Shown: positions 29,143 to 36,367 of the stretch, piece after piece | Position numbering within the stretch: the stretch's first letter is position 1 | How the letters are laid out: each line of letters begins with the position of its first letter | Assembly (NCBI GenBank): GCA_947630245.1 | Contig: CANRGR010000008.1 | Coordinates: 1-36,367 of the forward strand | Reading direction: 5' to 3' | DNA: 36,367 bases | Source: an uncultured Clostridia bacterium | Lineage (GTDB): Bacteria; Bacillota; Clostridia; Christensenellales; Borkfalkiaceae | Position numbers and translations under genes: made by a program | The notes under the pieces: generated by a model | The model's input: only the letters and a program-made list of their open reading frames with translations | What the model was told of the DNA's origin: nothing | The model's database searches: none

Positions 29143-30612
29143 ATGAAAAAGATTTTATCAATCGCGCTCGCCGCACTCCTGTCCGCAACGCTTGCGATTT
29201 CCTGCGTCGGCTGTAACATCGACACGGGAACTCCGAACACCCCGGGCGGCAATCAGGGCAACACTCCCGGCGGGCAAACCCCGGGCGGGAGCACTTCCGG
29301 CGGCGAAACCCCCGGCGGCGAAACCCCCGGCGGCAACCAGGAGGATCCTCCCGTCACCAATCCCGACGCGGTCACGGTCACGGTTGCGACGCTCGGCAAA
29401 CAGGATGAAATCGCACTGATGCGCCGCTGGACGAACGCGTACAATAAGGCGCATCCCGAAGTGAATATTCAGATCGTCAAGCAGATGCAGGGCATGCCCG
29501 ACACCACGCTTTGGATGTCGTCCAATGAAATGCCCGACATCATCTGGACGGCGGGGGATCAGCATTCTCCCTATTCGGGATACTACAAATACTTCCAGGA
29601 TCTCTCGGATGAAAGCAAATTCGAGGGCAGCAAGGAATTTTTCGCGGACTTCTACGACTCGCTGATTGATACCACGCATGCGACGACGGAGGACACGGGC
29701 ATCTGGTTCGTCCCGCGCGATTATAACCGTCTCGTCGTCTATCTCAACAAGACCGCGTTCGAGGCGGCGGGGATTCCGCTTCCCGAGAACGATTGGACCT
29801 TCGAAGAATTCATCGGCATCTGCAACGCGCTCATGGACAAGGGCGCAAAGAAGGGCGTCGAATGGATGGTCTGGCGTCCCATCTTCACGACAATGCTGCA
29901 AAACTTCGGCGGGAAGTATGTCGAAAACGGCAAGCTCGCGCTCGAAAGCAAGGAGACCGAGGCGTGCGTGGACTTCTTCCGCAAGATCTACGAGCGCGGT
30001 CGCAGCGAATCCGATCCTTACCTCGGCATCGCAATGAAAACGACGACCGCGGGCGAGTTCTTCACGAACTATCCCGACGACATTACGGACAGCATTCCCA
30101 TGACGATCAACGTCCGTCCCCAGCTTCCGAGCTTCATTTCGATGGCGGACGCGGGCGGATGGGAGCTCGAAGTGCGCGCCTTCCCGAACTTCAAACAGGC
30201 GGACGGCTCCGACGGATACGTCGGCGCGGGTTGCTCGGGCTACGGCATCACGACCGCCTGCACCGATCCCGCCAAGATCTCCTGGGCATGGAAGTTCCTC
30301 AAATGGTGCATGTCCGAAGAGGGCTACAACGAAGTGGCGGATCTCGGAAACATCGTCCCCGCGCTCAAATCCATGAGATCGAAGGGCGCATGGCGGGACT
30401 ATGAGTACTACGGAGCGTCCGTCGACGCGGACGCGTTCGTCTATGAAAACACCCGCGACATCTTCCTCAACTATCAGAACGGTCTGCCCGTCTCCAAGCA
30501 TGACGACTTCATCGCGCGGATCGACGATTTCTGGACGAACATTCTCACCGGCGGATACAGGGGCGCGATCGACCGGTTGAAAGAGGACTGCAAGGCGCTC
30601 GGAATCGACTAA
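29143..30612 (+). CDS. ABC transporter sugar-binding lipoprotein (family 1)
   Basis: 489 aa. Signal peptide and lipobox (ISCVGC), then an N/PGG-rich linker (about residues 30-66), then a two-lobed solute-binding fold: VTVTVATLGKQDEIALMRRW, YNKAHPEVNIQIV, MPDIIWTAGDQ, FVPRDYNRLVVYLNKTAFEAAGI, WTFEEFIGICNALMDKG, and the late WKFLKWCMSEEGYNEVADLGNIVPALKS. These are hallmarks of extracellular solute-binding family 1 for oligosaccharides. The two permease genes follow directly. The substrate is not fixed by sequence; GH78 and GH36 next door suggest rhamnose- and/or alpha-galactose-containing oligosaccharides. A stem-loop and a strong SD precede it. Confidence 0.92.
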   Translation: MKKILSIALAALLSATLAISCVGCNIDTGTPNTPGGNQGNTPGGQTPGGSTSGGETPGGETPGGNQEDPPVTNPDAVTVTVATLGKQDEIALMRRWTNAYNKAHPEVNIQIVKQMQGMPDTTLWMSSNEMPDIIWTAGDQHSPYSGYYKYFQDLSDESKFEGSKEFFADFYDSLIDTTHATTEDTGIWFVPRDYNRLVVYLNKTAFEAAGIPLPENDWTFEEFIGICNALMDKGAKKGVEWMVWRPIFTTMLQNFGGKYVENGKLALESKETEACVDFFRKIYERGRSESDPYLGIAMKTTTAGEFFTNYPDDITDSIPMTINVRPQLPSFISMADAGGWELEVRAFPNFKQADGSDGYVGAGCSGYGITTACTDPAKISWAWKFLKWCMSEEGYNEVADLGNIVPALKSMRSKGAWRDYEYYGASVDADAFVYENTRDIFLNYQNGLPVSKHDDFIARIDDFWTNILTGGYRGAIDRLKEDCKALGID

Positions 30613-30628
30613 CACAAAGGAGGACAAC

Positions 30629-31630
30629 ATGCCGGATATGGTTTCGGAACAAGAACTCTCGAAGAGCTCCTCAAACGCAGTCGCTGCGGCGGAGACGAAG
30701 GGGACCTCAGTCCGCAAATCTCCCGAATACCGTAAGCGGAAGATCAGGGAAAATCTCGTCGGATATCTCTACATCATGCCCGTCATACTCGGCGTGCTCA
30801 TCTTCACGGCGTTTCCCGTCGTCTATGCGTTCATCGAGAGCTTCTTCGAAACGCGGCTCATGCCGCTCGGCGAATCGCTCGGCGAGTTCGTGTGGTTCGA
30901 CAATTACATCAAAAACTTCACAAATTCCTTTTACCGGAGGCAGTTTTTCCAATCGCTCGGCGTCACGTTCCTCTATGCGGTGACCTATATCCCGCTCAGC
31001 CTCGTGCTCTCCTTCCTGCTCGCCGTCCTGCTCAACCAGGACATCAAGGGAATGAAGTTCTTCCGGGTGCTCTACTATCTGCCCGTGCTCATTCCCGCGG
31101 TTTGCAGCGGCATGCTCTGGAACAGAATCACCGACCCCGAATACGGGATCATCAACAAGGCGCTGGAAAACATCGGGCTCGGAGGGCTGCCGTGGTTTAC
31201 CACCGCGGCGTCGAGTATGCCGTCCTTCATCTTCATCAACTTGTTCACGCTCGGCGGCAGTATGATCCTGTGGCTCGCGCAGCTCAAAAACGTCCCCAAG
31301 ACGCTCTATGAGAGCGCGCGGCTCGACGGCGCGGGAAAGTTCCGGCAGCTCATCAGCATCACCATTCCCGTCTGTACGCCGATGATCCTCTACAACTTCA
31401 TCATGAGCGTCATCGGCGTCATGCAGACCTATTCGCAGGTCATCACGCTGACGGGCAACTCGGGCGTGGACAACAGCTTGCTCTTCTATGTCTTTAATAT
31501 CTACGGCAACCGCGTCTCGCACTTCGGCTATGCCTGCGCGCTGAGTTTCATCCTGTTCGGGATCATCGGCGTTCTGACGGCGGTTACGATGAAGACGAGC
31601 AAGTGGGTCTATTACACGGAGGAGGGCTGA
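30629..31630 (+). CDS. ABC sugar permease (MalF/LplB/UgpA type)
   Basis: 333 aa. A long cytoplasmic N-terminus, then six predicted membrane segments starting at GYLYIMPVILGVLIFTAFPVVYAF. The EAA loop that docks on the ATPase reads TLYESARLDGAGKFRQLISITIP, with the conserved Gly. It pairs with the downstream permease; the stop is 2 bases before the next ATG, so assembly is probably coupled. No ATP-binding subunit gene lies in the window, as is common for oligosaccharide importers that share MsmK. Confidence 0.95.
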   Translation: MPDMVSEQELSKSSSNAVAAAETKGTSVRKSPEYRKRKIRENLVGYLYIMPVILGVLIFTAFPVVYAFIESFFETRLMPLGESLGEFVWFDNYIKNFTNSFYRRQFFQSLGVTFLYAVTYIPLSLVLSFLLAVLLNQDIKGMKFFRVLYYLPVLIPAVCSGMLWNRITDPEYGIINKALENIGLGGLPWFTTAASSMPSFIFINLFTLGGSMILWLAQLKNVPKTLYESARLDGAGKFRQLISITIPVCTPMILYNFIMSVIGVMQTYSQVITLTGNSGVDNSLLFYVFNIYGNRVSHFGYACALSFILFGIIGVLTAVTMKTSKWVYYTEEG

Positions 31631-31632
31631 TC

Positions 31633-32559
31633 ATGGAACATGAAGCGTTGAATCCCGTTTTGGAACCGGTTGCGGAGGACCCGATGGTCATCGAGGGGAG
31701 AAAGCGCAGAAAGCGCGCGAAGGCGATGCGGATCGTCGGAAAGACGGGAAGCTATCTCTTCCTCACCGCGCTGTCGCTGTTTTTCCTCTTCCCGTTCCTC
31801 GTCATGATCTGTCTGAGCATCCTCTCCAACAAGGAGATCTTACAGCAGGTGCTCTTTTCCCCGACGGGAACCATCTATCTCGGAACATACCGCGCCCTCT
31901 TTTCAAGCGGATCGACTTATCTGCGCTATCTTCTGAACACCCTTTACGTCGCGGCGATCACGACGGTCGGAATCCCGCTCGTCTCCTCGCTCTGCGCCTA
32001 CGGATTTGCGAAGCTCGAATTCAAGGGGAGGGACGTCATATTCGGGATCGTGCTCGGCACGATGATGATCCCCGCGGTCATCAGTATTGTCCCGCTCTAC
32101 ACCCTCTACGCAAAGCTCGGGTGGATCAACACGCTGTTCCCGATGTGGGTTCCGTCCCTCTTCGGCGGCGGCGCGACGAACATCTTCCTCATGCGCCAAT
32201 TCATGCGGGGGATTCCGAACGACATGCTCAAAGCCGCCAAACTCGACGGCGCGAACTCCTTCGTGATCTATCTCCGCATCATGATCCCGCTGTGCCTTCC
32301 CATCATGCTGTTTGTGGCGGTGCAGTCCTTTATGGGAGCGTGGAACGACTTCATGACGCCCTTCACCTATCTCAATTACGGATCGGAGAGCGTGACGCTC
32401 GCGCTGGGCATCTATTGGGACTACGGTCCCGGGAGCATCAAATTTGCAAACGAGGCGATGGCGGCGGGCGTCGTCATGACGCTTCCCTGCGCGGTGATCT
32501 TCTTCTGTTTCCAGAAGTATCTGATCGACGGCGTGGCAGTCACGGGCATGAAGGACTGA
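31633..32559 (+). CDS. ABC sugar permease (MalG/LplC/UgpE type)
   Basis: 308 aa from the ATG at 31633 (GGAGGG SD); the 31603 start overlaps the first permease. Cytoplasmic basic stretch (EGRKRRKRAKAMR), then six membrane segments. The EAA loop is NDMLKAAKLDGANSFVIYLRIMIP. The second permease of the heterodimer. Only seven bases separate it from the following lipoprotein gene, whose SD overlaps its stop region. Confidence 0.95.
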   Translation: MEHEALNPVLEPVAEDPMVIEGRKRRKRAKAMRIVGKTGSYLFLTALSLFFLFPFLVMICLSILSNKEILQQVLFSPTGTIYLGTYRALFSSGSTYLRYLLNTLYVAAITTVGIPLVSSLCAYGFAKLEFKGRDVIFGIVLGTMMIPAVISIVPLYTLYAKLGWINTLFPMWVPSLFGGGATNIFLMRQFMRGIPNDMLKAAKLDGANSFVIYLRIMIPLCLPIMLFVAVQSFMGAWNDFMTPFTYLNYGSESVTLALGIYWDYGPGSIKFANEAMAAGVVMTLPCAVIFFCFQKYLIDGVAVTGMKD

Positions 32560-32566
32560 GGTGAGT

Positions 32567-34984
32567 ATGAAAACGTTATTCAAGAAAATCTTTCGTATCG
32601 TTTGTTTGTCCCTCGCGGCGGCGATGCTTCTCGGCGCGTTTGCGGGTTGCGGCGGAAATACGGAACAGCCCGGTCCGGACAATCCCTCGGGGGGCAACCC
32701 CTCGGGGAACAACCCTTCGGGCAACGATCCTTCCAAAGAGGATCCTTCCAAAGAGGATCCCGCGGAGAAGTATGAGCCCTACGACTATCAGGTGGCGCAC
32801 ACGAGCGCCGACCGCTATGTGAGTTTTTACAGCTCCGACGCGGATCTCGACACGTTCCTGAACGAATACCGTGAGCGGCACATGCGCGCGACGGAGAACC
32901 GCATCCATTCCCATCCCGTAGGCGCCGGCGGCACGGCGTGGAAGGAATGGGAGGCGATGACGGGGTCGTGGTGGGACGCTTCGGCGAAGTACGGCACGAT
33001 GCCCGAATTCTATGCGACGAAGGATTACGTCGAGAATTGGCTCATCGCGCCCGTGCAGGATCGCGAAGGCTACATCTGGCGGGACGAGGGCAAGAATCTC
33101 TCCGACTGGTCGATGGGCTGGGAGTTCCCCGATTACAGAACGGGCGGCATCGGCTGGACGTTCGGCGACGGCGACGAGGGTTGGACGGTAAACGGCGGCG
33201 AGCTGTCGGTTGCGAACGCCGTTCTCTCCGTCTCCCTGCGCGGCGCGCAGGAAGCCGAGCTCGTCTCGCCCGACTTTTCCACTGCGTCCACGAGCACGCC
33301 GTTCTTCCGCGCCTGCTTCTCGTATGAGGCGGCGGGCGGCGAAGTGGAGGACATCTGGCTCTACTATCAGACCGAGAAAAACAGCGGTTGGTCGGACAGC
33401 CGCAGGGTCTCGTTTTCCGAGTTCTGCACGCGCGGTTTCCCGATCGGAGAGGGGAACGTGGGGAAGAACGGCTATTTCTTCCCGATGTATCTCTGCGACG
33501 ATTGGGGCTGGGACGTCGGCATGAGCGCGAACGTGATCACAAAGGTCAAGTTCGTCATCAAGGCGAAAGAGGGGAGTACGATCTCGGGGACGTGGAATTT
33601 CGACTATCTCGCGACCGAGTACGACGACCGTCAGCCGCTCAACGTCACGAATTATCTCATTGCGGCGAAGGAGATTTTGTCCTATTCGCAGGACAGGGCA
33701 TTGCTTGAAGCGGTGATGCCGTACGCCCGCAGGGCGATGAACTTCCTGCTCGATCAGCTCGGCGGCAGAGAGGGGCTCATCTCCACGGCGTATCTCAAAG
33801 GACACTTCAACGACCGCTACAAGGCGATGGGCACGGGCATGGGCAACGGCTATTGGGATGTTCTTGCCTTCCCCGAAGTCAATCTCTACTGCAACATCGG
33901 CTACTATGACGCGCTCCGTGCGATGCTCTTCCTCGAAGAGATGTGCGAAGTACTCGGCGTTACGCCCGAGCGGGCGGTGACGGTCGGGCGCGGCATGGTC
34001 GGCGAGACGGAATACGCCGAGAGCGTCGATTCCTTGAAAGAGCTGTTGAGCCTCTGCGGCGAGAAGATCCGCACCTACTTCTGGAATGAAAAGACGGGGA
34101 GATTCCACGTCGGATTCATCGACGGCGGGAGCGGAAAGACCGTTCAGGACAAAGGCTATGTGATGTTCAACGAGCAGGTGATCGCGAGCGGAATCGCGAG
34201 CGAGGAGCAGATCGCGTCCGTGATGAGCTGGATCAACGGCGAACGCACGGTGGCGGGCGACAGGAGCTCGGGCGAGGACATCTATTTCTATGAATTTGCG
34301 CCGCGGTTCAACACGGGGGAGATCGCGCCCGATTTCTACTTCGGATACGGCGCGTCGTTCGGCGACAACGTACAGGACGGCGGCACCGCGCTCCAAAATG
34401 CGTATTACGACGTCGTGGCGCAGTCCGCGCTCGGCAGCGAAGCGGCATACAAGCGGATGGAAGCGATCAAGGCGTGGTATCTCAAAGTGCGCGCGGCGGG
34501 CGGCGAAGGCTGGAACTTCTACCGCGAATACTATAAAACCACCGACATCAGCGTGCAGGGCGGCGGCACGGGCGGCACGGTCGGGCTCGATTACGAGTTC
34601 CTCGAAGCCGCGCTCCTCATCCGTTCCGTTCCCGAGGCGTTCTTCGGGCTGGGTGCGGACAGTGCGGGCGTACTGCATGTCACCCCCGCGCTTCCCGAAA
34701 AGCTCGACTATTGGCGGCTTGAAAATCTTACGTTTGCGGGATACTATTACGATCTGTCGATCGGGAAGTATTTCGTTCAGATCAGCGGCGCGGAGGACTG
34801 CCGCGAAGGCTCGGGAAAGAGCGGAAAGAAGGTGGAGATCACCTTTGAAAAGCCCTCATTTGAATTCGGAATTTATCTCGACGGAGTGAAAACGGACGAC
34901 TATCGCACCGAAGGCGGGAAATTGATCGTCACCGTGCCGTTCCAAAACGGTAAAGTGGAGATCAAGGGAACGAAAGAGGCGTGA
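32567..34984 (+). CDS. Large lipoprotein, putative (alpha/alpha)6 glycosidase-like (paralogue 2)
   Basis: 805 aa from the ATG at 32567 with GAGG five nt upstream; a GTG at 32561 is possible. Lipobox LGAFAGC (Cys27), linker of NPSGN and DPSKE units, then the same order of blocks as the 26343 protein: YSSDADLDTFLNEYRERHMR, WKEWEAM, GYIWRDEGK, WEFPDY, a helical barrel with VMPYARRAMNFLLDQLGG, YFWNEKTGRFHVGF, MFNEQVIASGIASEEQ, WINGERTVAGD, QDGGTALQNAYYD, GLDYEFLEAALLIRSVPEAFFGLG and YWRLENLTFAGYYYDLSIG. It carries an extra jelly-roll-like region (GWTFGDGDEGWTVNGGELS) suggesting a carbohydrate-binding module. The two paralogues flank the transporter genes. Confidence 0.75.
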   Translation: MKTLFKKIFRIVCLSLAAAMLLGAFAGCGGNTEQPGPDNPSGGNPSGNNPSGNDPSKEDPSKEDPAEKYEPYDYQVAHTSADRYVSFYSSDADLDTFLNEYRERHMRATENRIHSHPVGAGGTAWKEWEAMTGSWWDASAKYGTMPEFYATKDYVENWLIAPVQDREGYIWRDEGKNLSDWSMGWEFPDYRTGGIGWTFGDGDEGWTVNGGELSVANAVLSVSLRGAQEAELVSPDFSTASTSTPFFRACFSYEAAGGEVEDIWLYYQTEKNSGWSDSRRVSFSEFCTRGFPIGEGNVGKNGYFFPMYLCDDWGWDVGMSANVITKVKFVIKAKEGSTISGTWNFDYLATEYDDRQPLNVTNYLIAAKEILSYSQDRALLEAVMPYARRAMNFLLDQLGGREGLISTAYLKGHFNDRYKAMGTGMGNGYWDVLAFPEVNLYCNIGYYDALRAMLFLEEMCEVLGVTPERAVTVGRGMVGETEYAESVDSLKELLSLCGEKIRTYFWNEKTGRFHVGFIDGGSGKTVQDKGYVMFNEQVIASGIASEEQIASVMSWINGERTVAGDRSSGEDIYFYEFAPRFNTGEIAPDFYFGYGASFGDNVQDGGTALQNAYYDVVAQSALGSEAAYKRMEAIKAWYLKVRAAGGEGWNFYREYYKTTDISVQGGGTGGTVGLDYEFLEAALLIRSVPEAFFGLGADSAGVLHVTPALPEKLDYWRLENLTFAGYYYDLSIGKYFVQISGAEDCREGSGKSGKKVEITFEKPSFEFGIYLDGVKTDDYRTEGGKLIVTVPFQNGKVEIKGTKEA

Positions 34985-35036
34985 TCGGAAGCGGAAATTC
35001 CCGAGAGAAAAAGAAAAAAAAGGAGAAGGAAGGAAA

Positions 35037-36367
35037 ATGAACAAAAAATTTATTGCGATCCCCCTTGCGATTGCGATGGCGTTCGGTTTGGTCGGCTGCG
35101 GCGAAACCACGAGTGGCAACAACAGCGGCACGAGCGGCGGACAGCAACAAGAACAGCCCGGCGGACAGCAGCAGCCCGGCGGCGGACAGCAGCAGCCCGG
35201 CGGACAGGAACAACCCGGCGGACAGGAACAGCCCGGCGGACAGGAACAGCCCGCGGCAAAGACGATGTATGACGTCACGGTCACGGACGGCTTCATCAAG
35301 GGCACGGCGAATTGGAACCACCAGTCCGTCGAGGAGAACACGAGTGTGACGGTCGTTGCGCTCGAAGAGAACAAGGCGCGCGGCGCATTCCTGAATTGGG
35401 AAGTGAACGGCGAGAACGTTTCCCAGACGAAGGAATACACCTTCAATGTGACGGGGAACATCACCGTCACGGCGAAATACGGCGATCCCGCAACGGAGCC
35501 CGTGAAGGAATATGTCTCCCTCACCGTGCTCGGCGGCGGCGTGATTACGGGCAACGAGAACAACATCAACCACGAGACGTATGAGAAGGGCACGCAGGTC
35601 TCCGTCACCGCGCCCGACAAGTCTCCCTCGGCGTTCGTCGAATGGCAGATTGACGGCGAGAGAGTGGACGGCGGCAGTACCTATTCGTTCAAGCTCGAAG
35701 AGACGACGATCATCACCGCGGTCTACGACGGTTCCACTTACAGCGTGTGGGACGGCGAGTATCCCGAAGCGGCGCCCGCAGGCTTCGTCGAGGACACCGA
35801 GACCAAGACGTGGCACATCACTTCGGCGAGCGGGCTCGCTTATTGGGCAAGCCTCGTCACTTGCAGTTTGGACGGCACCGATAAGAACGTCCACAAGTAC
35901 AGCGCATTCGACGGTTCGACCGACGCAGTCGGGCACGACTTTAATGCGCACTATCATCCCGAGAACGCCTGGACGCTCTATCTCGACACCGACGTCGACC
36001 TCGCGGGGTACAAGTGGGATCCCATCAACTCGCTTCAATGGAGCTTCTGCGGTCTGACCTTTAACGGCAACGGACACACCATCAAGAATCTCTATGTCGA
36101 ATGCAAGCAAATGTTCCCCGGTGCGGACAGTTCGACTGCCGGCTTCTTCGGCTATGTGCTCAAAGACGACATCACCATCAAGGACGTCACCTTCGACGGC
36201 GCGAGAGTTGTTCATGATCCCAGAGTGGATCTTCATGATCCAAATGATACCCAAGACAAACGTTCGAGTACCGGATGCGGCGCAACTGCGATTGTCATCG
36301 GCTATGTCAATCCCAGCCATCACTGGCGGGACGCTACGATGGGATATGACTATTTCGGGACCCCTCA
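35037..36367 (+). CDS. Surface lipoprotein with InlB-type repeats and beta-helix (partial, runs off right edge)
   Basis: 443 residues visible; absent from the track since no stop is reached. SD AAGGAAGG. Lipobox FGLVGC (Cys21), a QQQPGG/QEQPGG linker (about residues 37-73), then two divergent beta-grasp repeats of the Listeria-Bacteroides (InlB B-repeat) kind: FLNWEVNGENVSQTKEYTFNV...ITVTAKYGD and FVEWQIDGERVDGGSTYSFKL...ITAVYD. After that comes the start of a parallel beta-helix: LYLDTDVDLAGYKWDPIN, LTFNGNGHTIKNLYV, GFFGYVLKDDITIKDVTFDGA. Such proteins attach to or degrade polysaccharides. Catalysis cannot be judged from the fragment. Near 36205-36260 the composition becomes less GC-rich and encodes a loop VHDPRVDLHDPND. 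Confidence 0.8.
   Translation, partial: MNKKFIAIPLAIAMAFGLVGCGETTSGNNSGTSGGQQQEQPGGQQQPGGGQQQPGGQEQPGGQEQPGGQEQPAAKTMYDVTVTDGFIKGTANWNHQSVEENTSVTVVALEENKARGAFLNWEVNGENVSQTKEYTFNVTGNITVTAKYGDPATEPVKEYVSLTVLGGGVITGNENNINHETYEKGTQVSVTAPDKSPSAFVEWQIDGERVDGGSTYSFKLEETTIITAVYDGSTYSVWDGEYPEAAPAGFVEDTETKTWHITSASGLAYWASLVTCSLDGTDKNVHKYSAFDGSTDAVGHDFNAHYHPENAWTLYLDTDVDLAGYKWDPINSLQWSFCGLTFNGNGHTIKNLYVECKQMFPGADSSTAGFFGYVLKDDITIKDVTFDGARVVHDPRVDLHDPNDTQDKRSSTGCGATAIVIGYVNPSHHWRDATMGYDYFGTP
35151..35251 (+). repeat. QPGG coding repeat in lipoprotein linker
   Basis: Tandem units of ggcggacag(gaa/cag)cagccc encoding GGQ(E/Q)QP, about six copies, between lipid anchor and repeat domains. Confidence 0.85.

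Noticed and set aside
26358-29252. 964-aa minus-strand ORF
   Set aside because: Shadow of the lipoprotein gene, with no SD and composition typical of the antisense frame.

Overview
The window is about 36 kb of GC-rich DNA from what looks like an anaerobic, probably gut-associated member of the Bacillota (Clostridia). This is inferred from strong AAGGAGG-type ribosome binding sites, sigma-A promoters with 17-bp spacers, a glycyl-radical/BMC catabolic locus, an ABC sugar transporter of the type that usually shares a distant ATPase, and lipoproteins with PGG/QPGG linkers. A finer placement (for example Christensenellales or Lachnospirales) cannot be made from sequence reading alone. Two ORFs run off the window: a repeat-rich membrane-anchored protein at the left edge (minus strand) and a surface beta-helix lipoprotein at the right edge.

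Layout. (1) 1-2749: edge protein; a promoter; a small four-helix membrane protein translationally coupled to an XRE regulator with two membrane helices; a convergent DegV-family protein. (2) 3008-5665: rhaBA (rhamnulokinase, L-rhamnose isomerase) behind a clear extended -10 promoter, closed by an intrinsic terminator. (3) 5664-6610: an orphan promoter/operator region and a minus-strand PHP-domain phosphoesterase with its own promoter and terminator. (4) 6733-20943: one 18-gene operon with a promoter before ackA and an intrinsic terminator after the last small gene. It encodes a glycyl-radical propanediol microcompartment of the fucose/rhamnose type (GRM5-like): acetate/propionate kinase, class II aldolase, CoA-acylating aldehyde dehydrogenase, Zn alcohol dehydrogenase, four BMC-H shell proteins, PduL, EutN pentamer, PduS, PduT, B12-independent propanediol dehydratase and its activase, PduU/EutS shell protein, EutP/PduV GTPase, a ParA-type ATPase and a 75-aa low-complexity partner. 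(5) 20956-24991: cytoplasmic GH36 alpha-galactosidase and GH78 alpha-L-rhamnosidase, each behind its own palindromic operator. (6) 25020-36367: an export/import cluster made of a secreted protein of unknown function, a solute-binding lipoprotein, two ABC permeases, two paralogous large lipoproteins resembling (alpha/alpha)6 glycosidases, and a surface repeat/beta-helix lipoprotein.

Reading the genes together: rhamnose-containing oligosaccharides are processed at the surface, imported by the ABC system, and cut inside by GH78 and GH36. L-rhamnose goes through RhaA and RhaB to rhamnulose-1-phosphate. The aldolase splits this to DHAP and lactaldehyde, lactaldehyde is reduced to 1,2-propanediol, and the glycyl-radical dehydratase makes propionaldehyde inside the shell. 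PduP/PduL/AckA turn this into propionate plus ATP, while the alcohol dehydrogenase and PduS/PduT balance redox. The most novel part is the ParA-like ATPase plus tiny basic partner at the operon end. They resemble in architecture the McdAB systems that position carboxysomes, and may position or partition this catabolic microcompartment. A second notable feature is a TATGTCASACATA operator shared between the rhaA 3' region and the alpha-galactosidase promoter region.
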